In this document: piece after piece, positions 31,409-47,065 of the stretch
How positions within the stretch are numbered: position 1 is the first letter of the stretch
Layout: the number at the start of each line of letters is the position of its first letter
NCBI RefSeq assembly: GCF_014192095.1
Contig: NZ_JACHXN010000001.1
Span: 124,001-188,000, forward strand
DNA length: 64,000 nucleotides
Direction: 5' to 3'
Source of the DNA: Phyllobacterium trifolii
Lineage (GTDB): Bacteria; Pseudomonadota; Alphaproteobacteria; Rhizobiales; Rhizobiaceae
Notes under the pieces: model-generated
The model's input: only the letters and a program-made list of their open reading frames with translations
Databases searched by the model: none
What the model was told of the DNA's origin: nothing
Program-made: the position numbers and the translations under genes

Positions 31409-32160
31409 TATTCGGCTCCCTCGGTTGCCTGTGCGACTTCTGCATCAGACACGGCTGCTTCAATGTTTGCGCCCTCGTCGACTGCAAGCGCCCGGAGACC
31501 AGCTGGCTTGGGAGCATTGTCCGGCAGCGCTTCCTTGACGGCATCGCGTACCAGTATCCATGCACCCTTGGAACCTGGAACAGCACCACGAACCAGAATA
31601 AGGCCACGATCGAGGTCCGTCGAAACGACTTCGATGTTCTGTGTGGTGATACGGGTCGAACCCATATGACCAGCCATCTTCTTGCCCTTGAACACCTTGC
31701 CCGGATCCTGACGCTGACCGGTAGAACCGTGAGCGCGGTGGGTGACCGAGTTACCGTGCGTTGCGCGGTGACCGCCGAAGTTGTGGCGCTTCATGGAACC
31801 GGCAAAACCCTTGCCGATAGAAGTACCAGTCACATCGACCTTCTGGCCGGCAACGTAATGTTCGGCTGTGATCTCAACGCCGACATCAAGAAGATTGTCG
31901 ACAGAGACGCGGAATTCCGCGACTTTAGCCTTTGGCTCGACTGAAGCCGTCGCGAAGTGACCGCGCAAGCTCTTCGTCGTATTCTTTACCTTGGCCAGAC
32001 CTACACCGAGCTGAACGGCAGTGTAGCCATTCTTCTCGACTGTACGCTGAGCCACAACCTGACAATTCTCCATCCGGAGTACTGTCACCGGCACATGCTC
32101 ACCTGCGTCGTTGTAGACGCGAGTCATGCCCAGCTTCTGTGCAATTACACCTGAACGCAT
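31408..32160 (-). CDS. rplC: 50S ribosomal protein L3
   Basis: L3 nucleates large-subunit assembly and reaches the peptidyl-transferase centre. The 250-residue protein begins [18 protein letters not shown] and has [20 protein letters not shown] near residue 137. It bears a C-terminal tail of about 40 residues (rich in Ala and Glu) beyond the E. coli length, common in alphaproteobacteria. It lies 25 bases after rpsJ. Confidence 0.98.
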   Translation of the reverse strand: MRSGVIAQKLGMTRVYNDAGEHVPVTVLRMENCQVVAQRTVEKNGYTAVQLGVGLAKVKNTTKSLRGHFATASVEPKAKVAEFRVSVDNLLDVGVEITAEHYVAGQKVDVTGTSIGKGFAGSMKRHNFGGHRATHGNSVTHRAHGSTGQRQDPGKVFKGKKMAGHMGSTRITTQNIEVVSTDLDRGLILVRGAVPGSKGAWILVRDAVKEALPDNAPKPAGLRALAVDEGANIEAAVSDAEVAQATEGAE

Positions 32161-32185
32161 CGGTTCGTCCTTCCGTCCTCAAGCC

Positions 32186-32494
32186 TTACAGCTTGATCTC
32201 GACATCAACACCAGCGGAAAGATCGAGCTTCATCAGCGCGTCAACAGTCTGCGGGGTTGGGTCTACGATATCGAGAAGACGCTTATGAGTGCGCATCTCG
32301 AACTGTTCGCGGCTTTTCTTGTCGATATGCGGCGAGCGGTTAACCGTGAACTTCTCGATCCGCGTAGGAAGCGGGATCGGTCCGCGCACATTGGCACCGG
32401 TACGCTTGGCAGTCGACACGATCTCCCGCGTCGAATCGTCAAGGATCCGATGATCAAACGCCTTGAGGCGAATGCGGATGTTTTGACCGTTCAT
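32186..32494 (-). CDS. rpsJ: 30S ribosomal protein S10 (NusE)
   Basis: S10 is a small-subunit head protein and, as NusE, a partner of NusB and NusG in antitermination. The 102-residue product starts [19 protein letters not shown] and has the rRNA-contact loop [20 protein letters not shown]. It follows tuf after 63 bases with a small GC hairpin; there is no separate S10-operon promoter that I can identify. Confidence 0.98.
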   Translation of the reverse strand: MNGQNIRIRLKAFDHRILDDSTREIVSTAKRTGANVRGPIPLPTRIEKFTVNRSPHIDKKSREQFEMRTHKRLLDIVDPTPQTVDALMKLDLSAGVDVEIKL

Positions 32495-32557
32495 TTCATC
32501 TTTTCCTTGTTTAGCGGCGACGCCTTGTAACAGGCGCCGTCCGCATAAAACCTTAAA

Positions 32558-33733
32558 TTACTCAATGATCGACGAGACGATGCCTGCACCGACGGTGCGG
32601 CCACCTTCACGGATAGCGAAGCGCAGCTTCTCTTCCATGGCGATCGGCACGATCAGCGTCACATCAACTGCGATGTTGTCGCCGGGCATGACCATTTCCG
32701 TGCCTTCCGGCAAAGTCACAACACCCGTCACGTCGGTCGTGCGGAAGTAGAACTGCGGACGGTAGTTGGAGAAGAATGGCGTGTGACGGCCACCTTCGTC
32801 CTTCGTCAGGATATAGGCTTCTGCCTTGAACTTGGTGTGCGGCTTGACCGAACCTGGCTTGGCAAGGATCTGGCCGCGCTCGACGTCTTCACGGCCAACG
32901 CCGCGGATCAGCGCACCGATGTTGTCGCCGGCCTGGCCCTGGTCGAGCAGCTTGCGGAACATCTCGACGCCGGTCACCGTCGTCTTCGTCGTCGGCTTGA
33001 TGCCGATGATCTCGACTTCTTCACCAACCTTGACGATACCGCGTTCAACGCGGCCCGTTACAACCGTACCACGGCCGGAGATCGAGAAAACGTCTTCGAT
33101 CGGCATCAGGAACGGCAGGTTGATCGGACGCTCTGGCGTCGGAATGTACTTGTCGACTTCCGCCATCAAGGCACGGACGGCGTCTTCGCCGATTTCCTTG
33201 TTTGAGTCTTCAAGCGCAGCCAGAGCCGAACCCTTGACGATCGGAATGTCGTCGCCCGGGAAATCGTACTTCGACAGAAGCTCGCGTACTTCGAGCTCGA
33301 CGAGTTCGAGAAGTTCGGCATCGTCAACCTGGTCGACCTTGTTCAGGAACACGACGATCGCCGGAACGCCAACCTGACGGGCAAGCAGGATGTGCTCGCG
33401 GGTCTGCGGCATCGGGCCGTCGGCAGCCGAAACGACCAGGATCGCGCCATCCATCTGTGCCGCGCCGGTGATCATGTTCTTCACATAGTCGGCGTGGCCG
33501 GGGCAATCGACGTGCGCATAGTGACGGGCTGGCGTCTCATATTCGACGTGTGCCGTCGAAATGGTGATGCCGCGCGCCTTTTCTTCCGGCGCTGCGTCAA
33601 TCTGGTCGTACGGCTTGTACTCACCGAAATACTTCGTAATCGCTGCCGTCAACGACGTCTTGCCATGGTCAACGTGACCAATCGTGCCAATGTTGACGTG
33701 CGGCTTGTTACGTTCAAACTTGCTCTTAGCCAT
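32558..33733 (-). CDS. tuf: Elongation factor Tu, copy 1 (str operon)
   Basis: EF-Tu brings aminoacyl-tRNA to the ribosome with GTP. The 391-residue protein has the P-loop GHVDHGKTS at residues 19-27, the switch [11 protein letters not shown] near residue 80, and NKVDQ for guanine binding. The encoded protein is identical to the copy at 51768-52943, and the DNA is identical from the start codon to the last ten codons, where eight synonymous differences appear. This copy sits between fusA and rpsJ. Confidence 0.98.
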   Translation of the reverse strand: MAKSKFERNKPHVNIGTIGHVDHGKTSLTAAITKYFGEYKPYDQIDAAPEEKARGITISTAHVEYETPARHYAHVDCPGHADYVKNMITGAAQMDGAILVVSAADGPMPQTREHILLARQVGVPAIVVFLNKVDQVDDAELLELVELEVRELLSKYDFPGDDIPIVKGSALAALEDSNKEIGEDAVRALMAEVDKYIPTPERPINLPFLMPIEDVFSISGRGTVVTGRVERGIVKVGEEVEIIGIKPTTKTTVTGVEMFRKLLDQGQAGDNIGALIRGVGREDVERGQILAKPGSVKPHTKFKAEAYILTKDEGGRHTPFFSNYRPQFYFRTTDVTGVVTLPEGTEMVMPGDNIAVDVTLIVPIAMEEKLRFAIREGGRTVGAGIVSSIIE

Positions 33734-33798
33734 CTGAGCTCTCCGTTAACTGTTCGCCTGCTCAGGCTTTACTTCAACTGTCACGCGCAACCTTATGG

Positions 33799-35886
33799 TT
33801 ACGCAAACTTCTTCTGAATTTCCTGCGCGACTGCTGCCGGTACAGGTTCATAGTGATCGAACTGCATGGTGTACTGTGCACGTCCCTGGCTCATCGAACG
33901 CAGGTTGCTCACATAACCGAACATGTTGGCCAGCGGCACCTGTGCATTGATGACGGTCGCAATACCACGCGGCTCCGTACCGAGGATCTGACCACGACGT
34001 GAGTTCAGATCGCCAATCACGTCACCGACGTAATCTTCAGGCGTAACGACTTCGACCTTCATGATCGGCTCGAGCAGCTGGGCACCAGCCTTCTGCGCAC
34101 CTTCGCGGAACGCAGCGCGAGCTGCGATTTCGAAGGCGAGAACCGACGAGTCCACATCATGGTATGCACCGTCGATCAGCGTGGCTTTCACGCCGAGCAT
34201 CGGGAAGCCTGCGAGCGGACCCGCACCCATGACGCTCTGGATACCCTTTTCAACACCCGGGATGTACTCCTTCGGAATAGCACCACCGACAATCTTCGAT
34301 TCGAAGATGAAATCGTCGCCGTCATGCGGCTCGAAGATAACCTTGATACGGGCGAACTGACCCGAACCACCGGACTGCTTCTTGTGGGTGTAGTCGATCT
34401 CGGCCTTGCGGGTGATCGATTCACGGTAGGCAACCTGGGGGCTACCTGTATTTGCCTCGACCTTGAACTCGCGACGCATACGATCAACGAGAATGTCAAG
34501 ATGAAGTTCGCCCATGCCCGAGATGATGGTCTGGCCGGATTCTTCGTCAGTGCGGACGCGGAACGAAGGATCTTCAGCAGCAAGACGATTAAGCGCGAGG
34601 CCCATCTTTTCCTGGTCGGCCTTGGTTTTTGGCTCTACCGAGATCGAGATAACCGGCTCGGGGAATACCATGCGCTCAAGGATAACCGGCTTCAACGGAT
34701 CGCAAAGCGTATCACCCGTTGTGGTTTCCTTGAGGCCTGCGAGAGCAACGATGTCGCCGGCAAAGGCTTCTTCGATGTCTTCACGCGAGTTGGAATGCAT
34801 CTGCAGCATGCGGCCGATACGTTCGCGTTTTTCCTTGACCGTATTGTCGAGCGAAATGCCCTTGGTCAGCTTGCCGGAATAGATGCGGCAGAAGGTCAGC
34901 GAGCCAACGAACGGATCGTTCATGATCTTGAAGGCGAGCATGGAAAGCGGCTCGTCGTCGGAAGACTTGCGGGTCGTTTCCGCATCGGTCTTCGGATCGA
35001 TGCCCTTGATGGCGGGAACGTCTACCGGCGAAGGCAGATATTCAACAACACCGTCAAGCAAAGGCTGTACGCCCTTGTTCTTGAATGCCGAACCGCAGAA
35101 TACCGGATGGAACTCAACGCGGCATGTGCCGATGCGGATCAGAGCGCGCAGAGCGTCATTGTCCGGCATGTTGCCTTCGAGGTAGGCTTCTGTTGCGGCT
35201 TCATCGACTTCTACGGCAGTCTCGATCAGCTTTTCGCGATATTCTTCAGCCTGGTCCTTGAGATCGGCAGGGATTTCAACAACGTCCCACTGTGCGCCGA
35301 GCTGTTCGTCGCGCCAGACAAGTGCCTTCATCTCGATGAGATCGACAACGCCCTTGAACTCTGTCTCGGCGCCGATCGGCAGCTGCATGACGAGAGCCTT
35401 GGCACCAAGACGGGTCTTGACCATCTCGACGCAGCGATAGAAATCGGCACCGGTCTTGTCCATCTTGTTGACGAAGATCATGCGCGGAACATGATACTTC
35501 TCGGCCTGACGCCAGACAGTTTCAGTCTGCGGCTCAACACCGGCATTGGCATCGAGAAGCGCAATCGCGCCGTCGAGAACGCGCAGCGAACGCTCTACTT
35601 CAATGGTGAAGTCGACGTGGCCAGGCGTATCGATGATGTTGAAACGGCGCATCTTGCCGTCACGGCCCTTCCAGAAAGTGGTGGTGGCAGCGGACGTGAT
35701 CGTGATGCCACGCTCCTGCTCCTGCTCCATCCAGTCCATGGTTGCGGCGCCATCGTGGACTTCACCGATCTTGTGCGACTTGCCGGTGTAATAAAGAATA
35801 CGCTCGGTAGTCGTGGTCTTGCCGGCGTCGATGTGCGCCATGATACCGAAATTCCGGTAGTCTTCGATTTTATATTCGCGAGCCAT
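33799..35886 (-). CDS. fusA: Elongation factor G
   Basis: EF-G drives translocation. The 695-residue protein has the P-loop AHIDAGKTT near residue 17, the switch region [15 protein letters not shown] near residue 86, NKMDKTGAD near residue 140, and domains II-V with [12 protein letters not shown] near the C-terminus. It follows rpsG after 33 bases and precedes tuf after 65, the standard str-operon order. Confidence 0.98.
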   Translation of the reverse strand: MAREYKIEDYRNFGIMAHIDAGKTTTTERILYYTGKSHKIGEVHDGAATMDWMEQEQERGITITSAATTTFWKGRDGKMRRFNIIDTPGHVDFTIEVERSLRVLDGAIALLDANAGVEPQTETVWRQAEKYHVPRMIFVNKMDKTGADFYRCVEMVKTRLGAKALVMQLPIGAETEFKGVVDLIEMKALVWRDEQLGAQWDVVEIPADLKDQAEEYREKLIETAVEVDEAATEAYLEGNMPDNDALRALIRIGTCRVEFHPVFCGSAFKNKGVQPLLDGVVEYLPSPVDVPAIKGIDPKTDAETTRKSSDDEPLSMLAFKIMNDPFVGSLTFCRIYSGKLTKGISLDNTVKEKRERIGRMLQMHSNSREDIEEAFAGDIVALAGLKETTTGDTLCDPLKPVILERMVFPEPVISISVEPKTKADQEKMGLALNRLAAEDPSFRVRTDEESGQTIISGMGELHLDILVDRMRREFKVEANTGSPQVAYRESITRKAEIDYTHKKQSGGSGQFARIKVIFEPHDGDDFIFESKIVGGAIPKEYIPGVEKGIQSVMGAGPLAGFPMLGVKATLIDGAYHDVDSSVLAFEIAARAAFREGAQKAGAQLLEPIMKVEVVTPEDYVGDVIGDLNSRRGQILGTEPRGIATVINAQVPLANMFGYVSNLRSMSQGRAQYTMQFDHYEPVPAAVAQEIQKKFA

Positions 35887-35919
35887 GATATGGTGCCTCT
35901 AGGACTAATGTTTTCGCAA

Positions 35920-36390
35920 TTACCAGCGGTAATGCGAGAATGCGCGGTTGGCTTCTGCCATGCGATGCGTGTCTTCACGCTTCTTCACAGCCGAGCCGCG
36001 GTTGTTTGCAGCATCGAGAAGTTCACCGGACAGGCGATCAATCATCGTCGTCTCATTACGGCCGCGTGCTGCATTGATCAGCCAGCGGATGGCAAGAGCC
36101 TGACGGCGCTCCGGACGAACGTCGACCGGAACCTGATACGTTGCACCACCAACGCGGCGCGAACGAACTTCAACGTGCGGCGCTACATTGTCGAGAGCCT
36201 GATGGAACAGGGCAACCGGCTCCTGCTTGCTCTTGCTCTCAACTGACTCCAGCGCACCGTAAACGATACGCTCAGCAATCGACTTCTTGCCATGATGCAT
36301 GACTGCATTCATGAACTTGGTCAGAACGAGATCGCCGAACTTAGGATCCGGATTGATCTCACGCTTTTCTGCACTATGGCGTCTGGACAT
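35920..36390 (-). CDS. rpsG: 30S ribosomal protein S7
   Basis: S7 nucleates the head of the small subunit and in E. coli represses str-operon translation. The 156-residue protein starts [20 protein letters not shown] and has [22 protein letters not shown] near residue 77 in part. It follows rpsL after 60 bases and precedes fusA. Confidence 0.98.
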   Translation of the reverse strand: MSRRHSAEKREINPDPKFGDLVLTKFMNAVMHHGKKSIAERIVYGALESVESKSKQEPVALFHQALDNVAPHVEVRSRRVGGATYQVPVDVRPERRQALAIRWLINAARGRNETTMIDRLSGELLDAANNRGSAVKKREDTHRMAEANRAFSHYRW

Positions 36391-36450
36391 ATTCTTTGTC
36401 TCTTATCTGCATCGGGTTGACCTACCTGGTGGCCAAAGTCCCGGAAAATC

Positions 36451-36822
36451 TTACTTCGGACGCTTCGCACCGTACTTGGAACGGCGCTGCTTGCGGTTCT
36501 TGACGCCCTGGGTATCCAGAACACCACGGATGATGTGATAACGAACACCCGGCAAATCCTTTACACGGCCGCCGCGGATCATCACGACAGAGTGTTCCTG
36601 AAGGTTATGCCCCTCACCCGGAATATATCCGATGACTTCAAATCCGTTCGTCAGACGCACCTTGGCGACCTTACGCAGAGCCGAGTTCGGCTTCTTCGGG
36701 GTCGTCGTGTAGACGCGAGTGCAAACGCCGCGCTTCTGCGGGTTTTCCTGCAGAGCAGGGACTTTATTGCGCTTGACCGGCGCAGTGCGCGGCTTGCGGA
36801 TCAACTGGTTTACGGTAGGCAT
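36451..36822 (-). CDS. rpsL: 30S ribosomal protein S12
   Basis: S12 controls decoding accuracy and is the target of streptomycin-resistance mutations. The 123-residue protein has [19 protein letters not shown] with the key lysine at residue 43 and [13 protein letters not shown] with lysine 88, both in the wild-type state. It is the first gene of the str operon, about 270 bases after the proposed promoter. Confidence 0.98.
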   Translation of the reverse strand: MPTVNQLIRKPRTAPVKRNKVPALQENPQKRGVCTRVYTTTPKKPNSALRKVAKVRLTNGFEVIGYIPGEGHNLQEHSVVMIRGGRVKDLPGVRYHIIRGVLDTQGVKNRKQRRSKYGAKRPK

Positions 36823-37098
36823 TCAACCTTCCCTCTTTGTAATGCGTATCAAAGCGCTAGCGCTTTGGCACAAATCTCGTATCTTCGCCCGTCAGGGCCG
36901 TTTCAGCGCCATGCTCATGCACGAATTCGGGCAACTAAACCACCGCAAGGGTGGTTGCCCGAATAAAAGCAGAGGAAGCCCTAAAGGCCTCATGCGAGCG
37001 GCAAATTGCATTTCGATCGTAAAACGAACCCTGTTTGAGATGAACTCCAGAGCGTGTCGCTCCGAAACGGCCAATCTCACATCGGCTCAGATGGGCTG
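36823..37098 (-). promoter_or_regulatory. Leader of the rpsL-rpsG-fusA-tuf operon
   Basis: About 270 bases lie between the proposed promoter and rpsL, with no gene. The visible structure is a strong stem-loop at 36926-36963. The length suggests a regulatory leader. Confidence 0.5.
36926..36963 (-). promoter_or_regulatory. Leader hairpin of the str operon
   Basis: TTCGGGCAAC and GTTGCCCGAA form a perfect 10-bp outer stem, and CACC/GGTG an inner one, about 100 bases before rpsL. No T-run follows, so it is not a simple terminator. Confidence 0.6.
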
Positions 37099-37127
37099 CT
37101 GATACTGTGTCCCCGGGCTTTCGTCAA
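37099..37127 (-). promoter_or_regulatory. Candidate sigma-70 promoter of the str operon
   Basis: On the minus strand TTGACG and TATCAG are 17 bases apart. This is the best -35/-10 pair in the 499 bases upstream of rpsL. Transcription would start near 37092. Confidence 0.6.
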
Positions 37128-37321
37128 GCCTGAAGCCACAATATTATTAAGGTTTGCAGCGTTTGCAGGCTCTTGCGGGCCTGAATGTAAGATAGTTTCG
37201 CCGGACGTGCATTATTTCAAGCAATATTTCGTATCTTGCACAGGGATTTCGTGGCGTTCGGTGACTTGGCGCGCCCATTTGTCTATTCTGGACGTCAATT
37301 CGCAGAATCAGGAACATTTCA

Positions 37322-37603
37322 ATGTCTTCATCACCAGCCGAGTCGAAAACAGTGCATCTCATCGTTGCGGATGTCTGGAAGGACAAGGACGACGAGCCTC
37401 GCCAGGTTCACCTGCTGCTGATGAACGACGATGCCGACGGGCTGGTAGAACTGGCGCTGAAAATTCTCGCCAATTCCGGCTACGAGGAAGCCGAGCTCCT
37501 GGAGATCGGTACCTTGACCGAAGCGCCCGAAGAAGAACCCCACCTTTCCGCCTGGAAGACCGCCCTCACCGGCCAGGCGGCGCTGATCGAGTTCAACGAG
37601 TAG
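37322..37603 (+). CDS. Unknown 93-residue acidic protein
   Basis: I do not recognise a family. The protein has a likely beta strand TVHLIVADVW near residue 10, then QVHLLLMNDDADGLVELALKI with a helix, then an acidic EEAELLEIGTLTEAPEEEP stretch. It has no signal peptide, no membrane segment and no cysteine. An AGGAA ribosome site lies 7 bases before the ATG. It is the only plus-strand gene between rpoC and rpsL, standing back to back with the str operon promoter. It is not ClpS: the ClpS core motifs are absent. Coding looks real because composition and start signals match the neighbours. Confidence 0.7.
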   Translation: MSSSPAESKTVHLIVADVWKDKDDEPRQVHLLLMNDDADGLVELALKILANSGYEEAELLEIGTLTEAPEEEPHLSAWKTALTGQAALIEFNE

Positions 37604-37889
37604 GGATTTGGCTTCTCGTCATACGTTCAATTACGTCTGGTGCAGCCTGCGGTTGAGTTGATGGCATGCCACACCAGCTCTATGAGCCTCGGCGGATGAC
37701 GCACAATTGAGCTCTGCACCGAAGGGTTTGATTTTTGGATAACCCACATCGATCCCCGCAAGGTTTTCGCACGAGAAGACTCAAATCTCACATAAGAACC
37801 GCCGAAACCTCCACAAGAAATGGCGAATCTGGCGCAAGAATTTCCACTCTTAGTAGAATTTTAGTTGTGCTCGATTGAGACCCCGCATG
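37604..37889. other. Intergenic region with no visible gene
   Basis: This stretch separates the small unknown gene from the rpoC terminator. I see no convincing reading frame, tRNA or strong hairpin in it. Confidence 0.5.
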
Positions 37890-37926
37890 AAAAAGGCCGC
37901 CGCGGATTGCTCCGCGGCGGCCTTTT
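37890..37926 (-). terminator. Rho-independent terminator after rpoC
   Basis: AAAAGGCCGCCGCGGA and TCCGCGGCGGCCTTTT form a perfect 16-bp arm pair with a four-base loop and a T-run on the minus strand. It lies 22 bases beyond the rpoC stop and closes the rplKAJL-rpoBC unit. Confidence 0.95.
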
Positions 37927-37947
37927 GGTTTGGTGTTGGCTGCCAGC

Positions 37948-42156
<4,209 letters not shown>

Positions 42157-42262
42157 GCCGTTTCTCCATGGGGCAAAGAGTGCCCTCTACTTGCGATGGA
42201 TATCCGCCGCCGCGGTCCATCTAGATCAAATGCCGCTTCCTCAGCGGCCCGAAAAACTGGTC

Positions 42263-42288
42263 GGGTGCGCGAGCATTGCCGCGCACCC
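42263..42288 (-). other. Intercistronic hairpin, rpoB-rpoC
   Basis: On the minus strand GGGTGCGCG and CGCGCACCC form a perfect 9-bp stem with an 8-base loop, 8 bases after the rpoB stop. A TTTTT run follows six bases later, so partial termination is possible, but the spacing is poor for a classical terminator. Confidence 0.65.
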
Positions 42289-42296
42289 TTCCCTTT

Positions 42297-45200
42297 TTAC
42301 TCTGCAGCGTCAGGCAATGCCTGCTGTTGCTGTTCTTGGGCACGAGTATCGTCCAGCTCGACATTGAGACCGAGCGAGCGCATTTCCTTGACGAGAACGT
42401 TGAAGCTCTCCGGAATGCCGGCTTCGAAAGTATCGTCGCCACGGACGATTGCTTCGTAAACCTTCGTGCGACCGGCGACGTCGTCGGACTTGACCGTAAG
42501 CATTTCCTGCAGCGTGTAAGCTGCACCGTATGCTTCCAGAGCCCAGACCTCCATTTCACCGAAGCGCTGACCGCCGAACTGGGCTTTACCACCCAGAGGC
42601 TGCTGGGTAACGAGCGAGTAAGGTCCGATCGAACGAGCGTGGATCTTGTCGTCGACCAGATGGTGCAGCTTCAGCATGTAGATGTAGCCGACGGTCACCT
42701 GACGATCGAAAGTCTCACCCGTACGTCCGTCATAAAGCGTCGATTGACCCGAAGAATGCAGGCCCGCCTGTTCCAGCATCACATTGATGTCCGGTTCATG
42801 CGCACCGTCAAACACCGGCGTTGCAATCGAAACGCCACGCTTCATCTGTTCGCCAAGACGAATGATGCTCTCATCGTCATAGTTGCGAACCGGCTCGTTG
42901 CGGTCATTGTCCGGAATGATCGATTCAATCGTCATTCTCAGCGGAGCAATATCGCCCTGTTCACCCTGTGCGTGCTGTGCCTTGTAGGCCTCGATCAGTT
43001 CCCCGATCTTCCTACCCATTCCGGCGCAAGCCCAGCCCAGATGCGTTTCGAGGATCTGCCCGACATTCATCCGGCTTGGCACGCCAAGCGGATTGAGCAC
43101 GATATCGACATGCGTTCCGTCTTCAAGGAACGGCATATCTTCAACAGCGGCGATACGCGAAACAACGCCCTTGTTACCGTGACGGCCAGCCATCTTGTCG
43201 CCTGGCTGAATCTTGCGCTTCACAGCGACAAAGACCTTGACCATCTTCATGACGCCTGGAGGCATCTCGTCGCCGCGCTGGACCTTTTCGACCTTGTCCA
43301 TGAAACGCTGCTCGAGCAATTTCTTGGAGTCATCGTATTGGTTGCGCAGAGCTTCGATTTCGCCCTGGATCTTCTCGTCCTCGACAGCAAACTGCCACCA
43401 CTGGGAACGCGGGTATTCACCCATGACGTCCTGTGTAACGACAGTGCCCTTCTTGAACGCCTTCGGTCCGGCAACAGCAGACTTGCCATCGAGAACGTCG
43501 GCCAGACGGCCATAGACGTTGCGGTCAAGGATCGCCTGTTCGTCGTCGCGGTCCTTGGCCAAACGCTCGATTTCCTCGCGTTCGATCGCCATGGCGCGTT
43601 CGTCCTTCTCAACGCCGTGGCGGTTGAAAACGCGAACTTCCACAACAGTACCGTAGGTCCCGGGCGGCATGCGCATCGAGGTATCACGAACGTCCGAAGC
43701 CTTCTCACCGAAGATGGCTCGCAGAAGCTTCTCTTCCGGGGTCATCGGGCTTTCGCCCTTCGGTGTGATCTTGCCGACGAGGATATCGCCCGGCTGAACT
43801 TCCGCGCCGATATAGACAATGCCAGCTTCGTCCAGGTTCTTCAGTGCTTCTTCCGAAACGTTCGGAATGTCGCGCGTGATTTCTTCCGGTCCGAGCTTCG
43901 TGTCGCGGGCCATGACTTCGAACTCCTCGATATGGATCGAGGTGAAGACGTCATCCGAAACGATCTTTTCAGAAAGAAGGATGGAATCTTCGTAGTTGTA
44001 GCCATTCCACGGCATGAACGCGACGAGCACGTTGCGGCCGAGCGCCAGATCGCCCAGATCCGTCGAAGGACCATCAGCGATGATGTCACCCTTCTCGATC
44101 CGGTCGCCAACACGAACCAGCGGACGCTGATTGATGCAGGTGTTCTGGTTCGAACGCTGGAACTTCATCAGGCGATAGATATCGACGCCCGACTTGCCCG
44201 GCACGAGGTCTTCCGTGGCACGGATAACGATACGGGTCGCATCGACCTGATCGACAATACCAGTACGGCGTGCACCGATAGCGGCACCGGAGTCGCGAGC
44301 GACGACCGGCTCCATGCCCGTTCCAACAAACGGCGCTTCGGCACGAACCAGCGGAACGGCCTGACGCTGCATGTTCGAGCCCATCAGAGCGCGGTTGGCG
44401 TCATCGTTCTCAAGGAACGGAATGAGCGCCGCTGCAACCGAAACAAGCTGCTTCGGCGAAACGTCCATCAGATCCACGTTTTCACGCGGCGCCATCAGAA
44501 CTTCACCCGCATGACGGCAGACAACGAATTCATCCGTGAATGCGCCGGAAGCATCCAGTTCCACATTGGCCTGTGCCACGTGATACTTGGCTTCTTCCAT
44601 CGCAGACAGATAAACCACCTCGTCCGTGACCTTGCCGTCGATGATCTTGCGGTACGGGCTTTCAATAAAGCCGTACTTATTGACCCGGGCAAAGGTTGCG
44701 AGCGAGTTGATCAGACCGATATTCGGGCCTTCCGGCGTTTCAATCGGGCAGATACGGCCATAATGCGTCGGATGAACGTCGCGGACTTCGAAGCCGGCGC
44801 GCTCGCGGGTCAAACCGCCGGGTCCCAATGCCGAAAGACGACGCTTGTGCGTGATCTCGGACAGCGGGTTGGTCTGATCCATGAACTGCGAAAGCTGCGA
44901 GGAACCGAAGAACTCACGAACGGCGGCGGCTGCCGGCTTCGCGTTGATCAGGTCCTGCGGCATTACCGTGTCGATTTCAATGGACGACATACGTTCCTTG
45001 ATGGCGCGCTCCATGCGGAGCAGACCAACACGGTACTGGTTTTCCATCAATTCGCCGACCGAACGCACACGGCGGTTGCCGAGATTGTCGATGTCGTCGA
45101 TTTCGCCGCGGCCATCGCGCAGATCAACCAGCATCTTGACGACAGCCAGGATGTCTTCCTTGCGCAGGATGCGAACAGTGTCTTCCGCATCGAGATCGAG

Positions 45201-46454
45201 ACGCATGTTCATCTTGACGCGGCCAACAGCTGAAAGATCGTAGCGCTCACTGTCGAAGAACAACGACTTGAACATTGCTTCGGCGGAGTCGATCGTTGGC
45301 GGTTCACCCGGACGCATGACGCGGTAGATGTCGAACAGTGCGTCCTGACGGTTCTCGTTCTTGTCAACGGCAAGGGTGTTGCGGATATAGGGTCCGATAT
45401 TGACGTGATCGATATCGAGAATGTTGATCTCGGAAACGCCCGTGTCGAGCAGAACCTTGAGTGTCTTCTCGTCGAGTTCATCACCGGCTTCGAGATAAAC
45501 TTCACCCGTCTCCATGTTGACGATATCTTCGGCGAGATAGGTGCCGAGCAGATCGTCTTCTGTCGCCTTGATGAACTTCAAGCCCTTTTCAGCAAGCTGC
45601 TTGGCACTGCGTGCCGTCAGCTTCTTGCCTGTTTCGAGAACAACCTCGCCCGTATCGGCATCCACGACGTCCGTAGTAGCCTTGAAGCCGCGGAAGCGAT
45701 CCACGGAGAACGGAATACGCCAGGTATCGCCATCGCGGTTAAACGTGAGCGTATTGTAGAAAGTCGACAGGATTTCTTCCGAATCCATGCCAAGCGCCAT
45801 CAACAGCGACGTCGCAGGGATCTTGCGGCGGCGGTCGATACGCGCATAGACGACGTCCTTGGCATCAAATTCGATGTCGAGCCAGGAACCGCGATAAGGG
45901 ATAACGCGCGCAGCAAACAGCAGCTTGCCGGACGAATGCGTCTTGCCCTTGTCGTGATCGAAGAAGACGCCCGGCGAACGATGCATCTGCGATACGATCA
46001 CGCGCTCGGTGCCGTTTACAATGAACGTGCCGTTATCGGTCATGAGCGGCATATCGCCCATGTAAACGTCCTGTTCCTTGATGTCCTTGATCGACTTCGC
46101 GCCTGTATCCTCATCGATATCGAACACGATGAGGCGCAGCGTCACCTTGAGCGGCGCAGCGTATGTCAGATCGCGCTGACGGCATTCGTCAACGTCGAAT
46201 TTTGGAGCCTCGAACTCGTACTTGACGAATTCGAGCATGGAAGCGCCCGAGAAATCCTGGATCGGGAAAACAGACTTGAACACAGCCTGCAGACCTTCAT
46301 CCAAACGCCCGCCCTTGGGCTCTTCCACCATCAGAAACTGATCGTAGGAAGCTTTCTGAACCTCGATGAGGTTCGGCATCTCTGCGACTTCCGGAATCTT
46401 ACCGAAAAACTTGCGTACGCGCCTACGACCATTGAAAGAATGGGTCTGAGCCAT
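42297..46454 (-). CDS. rpoB: RNA polymerase beta subunit
   Basis: The 1385-residue protein is the second large RNA polymerase subunit. The rifampicin-binding region reads [20 protein letters not shown] followed by [10 protein letters not shown], with aspartate, histidine and serine at the usual resistance sites in the wild-type state. The C-terminal stretch [20 protein letters not shown] is near residue 1300. The gene follows rplL after 186 bases with a strong hairpin, and precedes rpoC. Confidence 0.98.
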   Translation of the reverse strand: MAQTHSFNGRRRVRKFFGKIPEVAEMPNLIEVQKASYDQFLMVEEPKGGRLDEGLQAVFKSVFPIQDFSGASMLEFVKYEFEAPKFDVDECRQRDLTYAAPLKVTLRLIVFDIDEDTGAKSIKDIKEQDVYMGDMPLMTDNGTFIVNGTERVIVSQMHRSPGVFFDHDKGKTHSSGKLLFAARVIPYRGSWLDIEFDAKDVVYARIDRRRKIPATSLLMALGMDSEEILSTFYNTLTFNRDGDTWRIPFSVDRFRGFKATTDVVDADTGEVVLETGKKLTARSAKQLAEKGLKFIKATEDDLLGTYLAEDIVNMETGEVYLEAGDELDEKTLKVLLDTGVSEINILDIDHVNIGPYIRNTLAVDKNENRQDALFDIYRVMRPGEPPTIDSAEAMFKSLFFDSERYDLSAVGRVKMNMRLDLDAEDTVRILRKEDILAVVKMLVDLRDGRGEIDDIDNLGNRRVRSVGELMENQYRVGLLRMERAIKERMSSIEIDTVMPQDLINAKPAAAAVREFFGSSQLSQFMDQTNPLSEITHKRRLSALGPGGLTRERAGFEVRDVHPTHYGRICPIETPEGPNIGLINSLATFARVNKYGFIESPYRKIIDGKVTDEVVYLSAMEEAKYHVAQANVELDASGAFTDEFVVCRHAGEVLMAPRENVDLMDVSPKQLVSVAAALIPFLENDDANRALMGSNMQRQAVPLVRAEAPFVGTGMEPVVARDSGAAIGARRTGIVDQVDATRIVIRATEDLVPGKSGVDIYRLMKFQRSNQNTCINQRPLVRVGDRIEKGDIIADGPSTDLGDLALGRNVLVAFMPWNGYNYEDSILLSEKIVSDDVFTSIHIEEFEVMARDTKLGPEEITRDIPNVSEEALKNLDEAGIVYIGAEVQPGDILVGKITPKGESPMTPEEKLLRAIFGEKASDVRDTSMRMPPGTYGTVVEVRVFNRHGVEKDERAMAIEREEIERLAKDRDDEQAILDRNVYGRLADVLDGKSAVAGPKAFKKGTVVTQDVMGEYPRSQWWQFAVEDEKIQGEIEALRNQYDDSKKLLEQRFMDKVEKVQRGDEMPPGVMKMVKVFVAVKRKIQPGDKMAGRHGNKGVVSRIAAVEDMPFLEDGTHVDIVLNPLGVPSRMNVGQILETHLGWACAGMGRKIGELIEAYKAQHAQGEQGDIAPLRMTIESIIPDNDRNEPVRNYDDESIIRLGEQMKRGVSIATPVFDGAHEPDINVMLEQAGLHSSGQSTLYDGRTGETFDRQVTVGYIYMLKLHHLVDDKIHARSIGPYSLVTQQPLGGKAQFGGQRFGEMEVWALEAYGAAYTLQEMLTVKSDDVAGRTKVYEAIVRGDDTFEAGIPESFNVLVKEMRSLGLNVELDDTRAQEQQQQALPDAAE

Positions 46455-46600
46455 CGTCGCTCCTCGTCTTTATGCCAGAAACTGGCCTGTTTCTTAAAAC
46501 CGCTCATGCGGCCCCGTGAACGGGACAAAACCCGTTTCCTGAAAGCATCGAAATTGCCGTCAGGAAAAGGGTTCAGTACCGGATTCCCCGAGGGGAGTAG

Positions 46601-46628
46601 TTGGCGGGCAGATCGCCCTGCCCGCCAA
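46601..46628 (-). promoter_or_regulatory. Attenuator-position hairpin, rplL-rpoB
   Basis: TTGGCGGGCAG and CTGCCCGCCAA form a perfect 11-bp stem with a six-base loop, 12 bases after the rplL stop. This is the place where E. coli has a partial terminator and an RNase III site that set the ratio of ribosomal protein to polymerase. No T-run follows here, which favours processing over termination. Confidence 0.65.
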
Positions 46629-46640
46629 TCAGTGCAAGGC

Positions 46641-47018
46641 TTACTTGAGTTCGACCTTGGCGCCAGCTGCTTCGAGCTGTGCCTTGATCTTGTCAGATTC
46701 TTCCTTGTTAACGCCTTCTTTGACTGCCTTGGGAGCAGCTTCAACGAGGTCCTTGGCTTCCTTGAGGCCGAGACCGGTGATAGCGCGGACTTCCTTGATC
46801 ACGTTGATCTTGTTAGGTCCGGCTTCGGTCAGAACGACGTCGAATTCAGTCTTCTCTTCAACTGCAGCAGCAACTGCACCACCGCCGGCAGCGGCAGCAG
46901 CAGCCACAGGAGCAGCAGCAGAAACGCCCCACTTCTCTTCAAGAAGCTTCGAAAGTTCAGCAGCTTCGAGAACAGTCAGGTTGGACAGGTCATCTACGAT
47001 CTTTGCGAGATCAGTCAT
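46641..47018 (-). CDS. rplL: 50S ribosomal protein L7/L12
   Basis: L7/L12 forms the flexible stalk that recruits translation factors. The 125-residue protein has an N-terminal dimerisation domain ([20 protein letters not shown]), an Ala/Gly-rich hinge at about residues 36-55, and the C-terminal factor-binding domain with [20 protein letters not shown]. It follows rplJ after 47 bases. Confidence 0.98.
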   Translation of the reverse strand: MTDLAKIVDDLSNLTVLEAAELSKLLEEKWGVSAAAPVAAAAAAGGGAVAAAVEEKTEFDVVLTEAGPNKINVIKEVRAITGLGLKEAKDLVEAAPKAVKEGVNKEESDKIKAQLEAAGAKVELK

Positions 47019-47065
47019 TTTGGTATTCCTTTACAAGGTTCGATATATTGACAGCGAGAACGGCC

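Noticed and set aside
32515-32539. Terminator between tuf and rpsJ
   Set aside because: A small CGCCT/AGGCG hairpin exists, but there is no T-run and the operon continues into rpsJ.
34159-36246. A 695-codon open frame antisense to fusA and rpsG
   Set aside because: It spans two well-supported genes and their gap and has no recognisable domain.
37322-37603. ClpS-like adaptor
   Set aside because: Length is near that of ClpS, but the conserved ClpS core motifs are absent.
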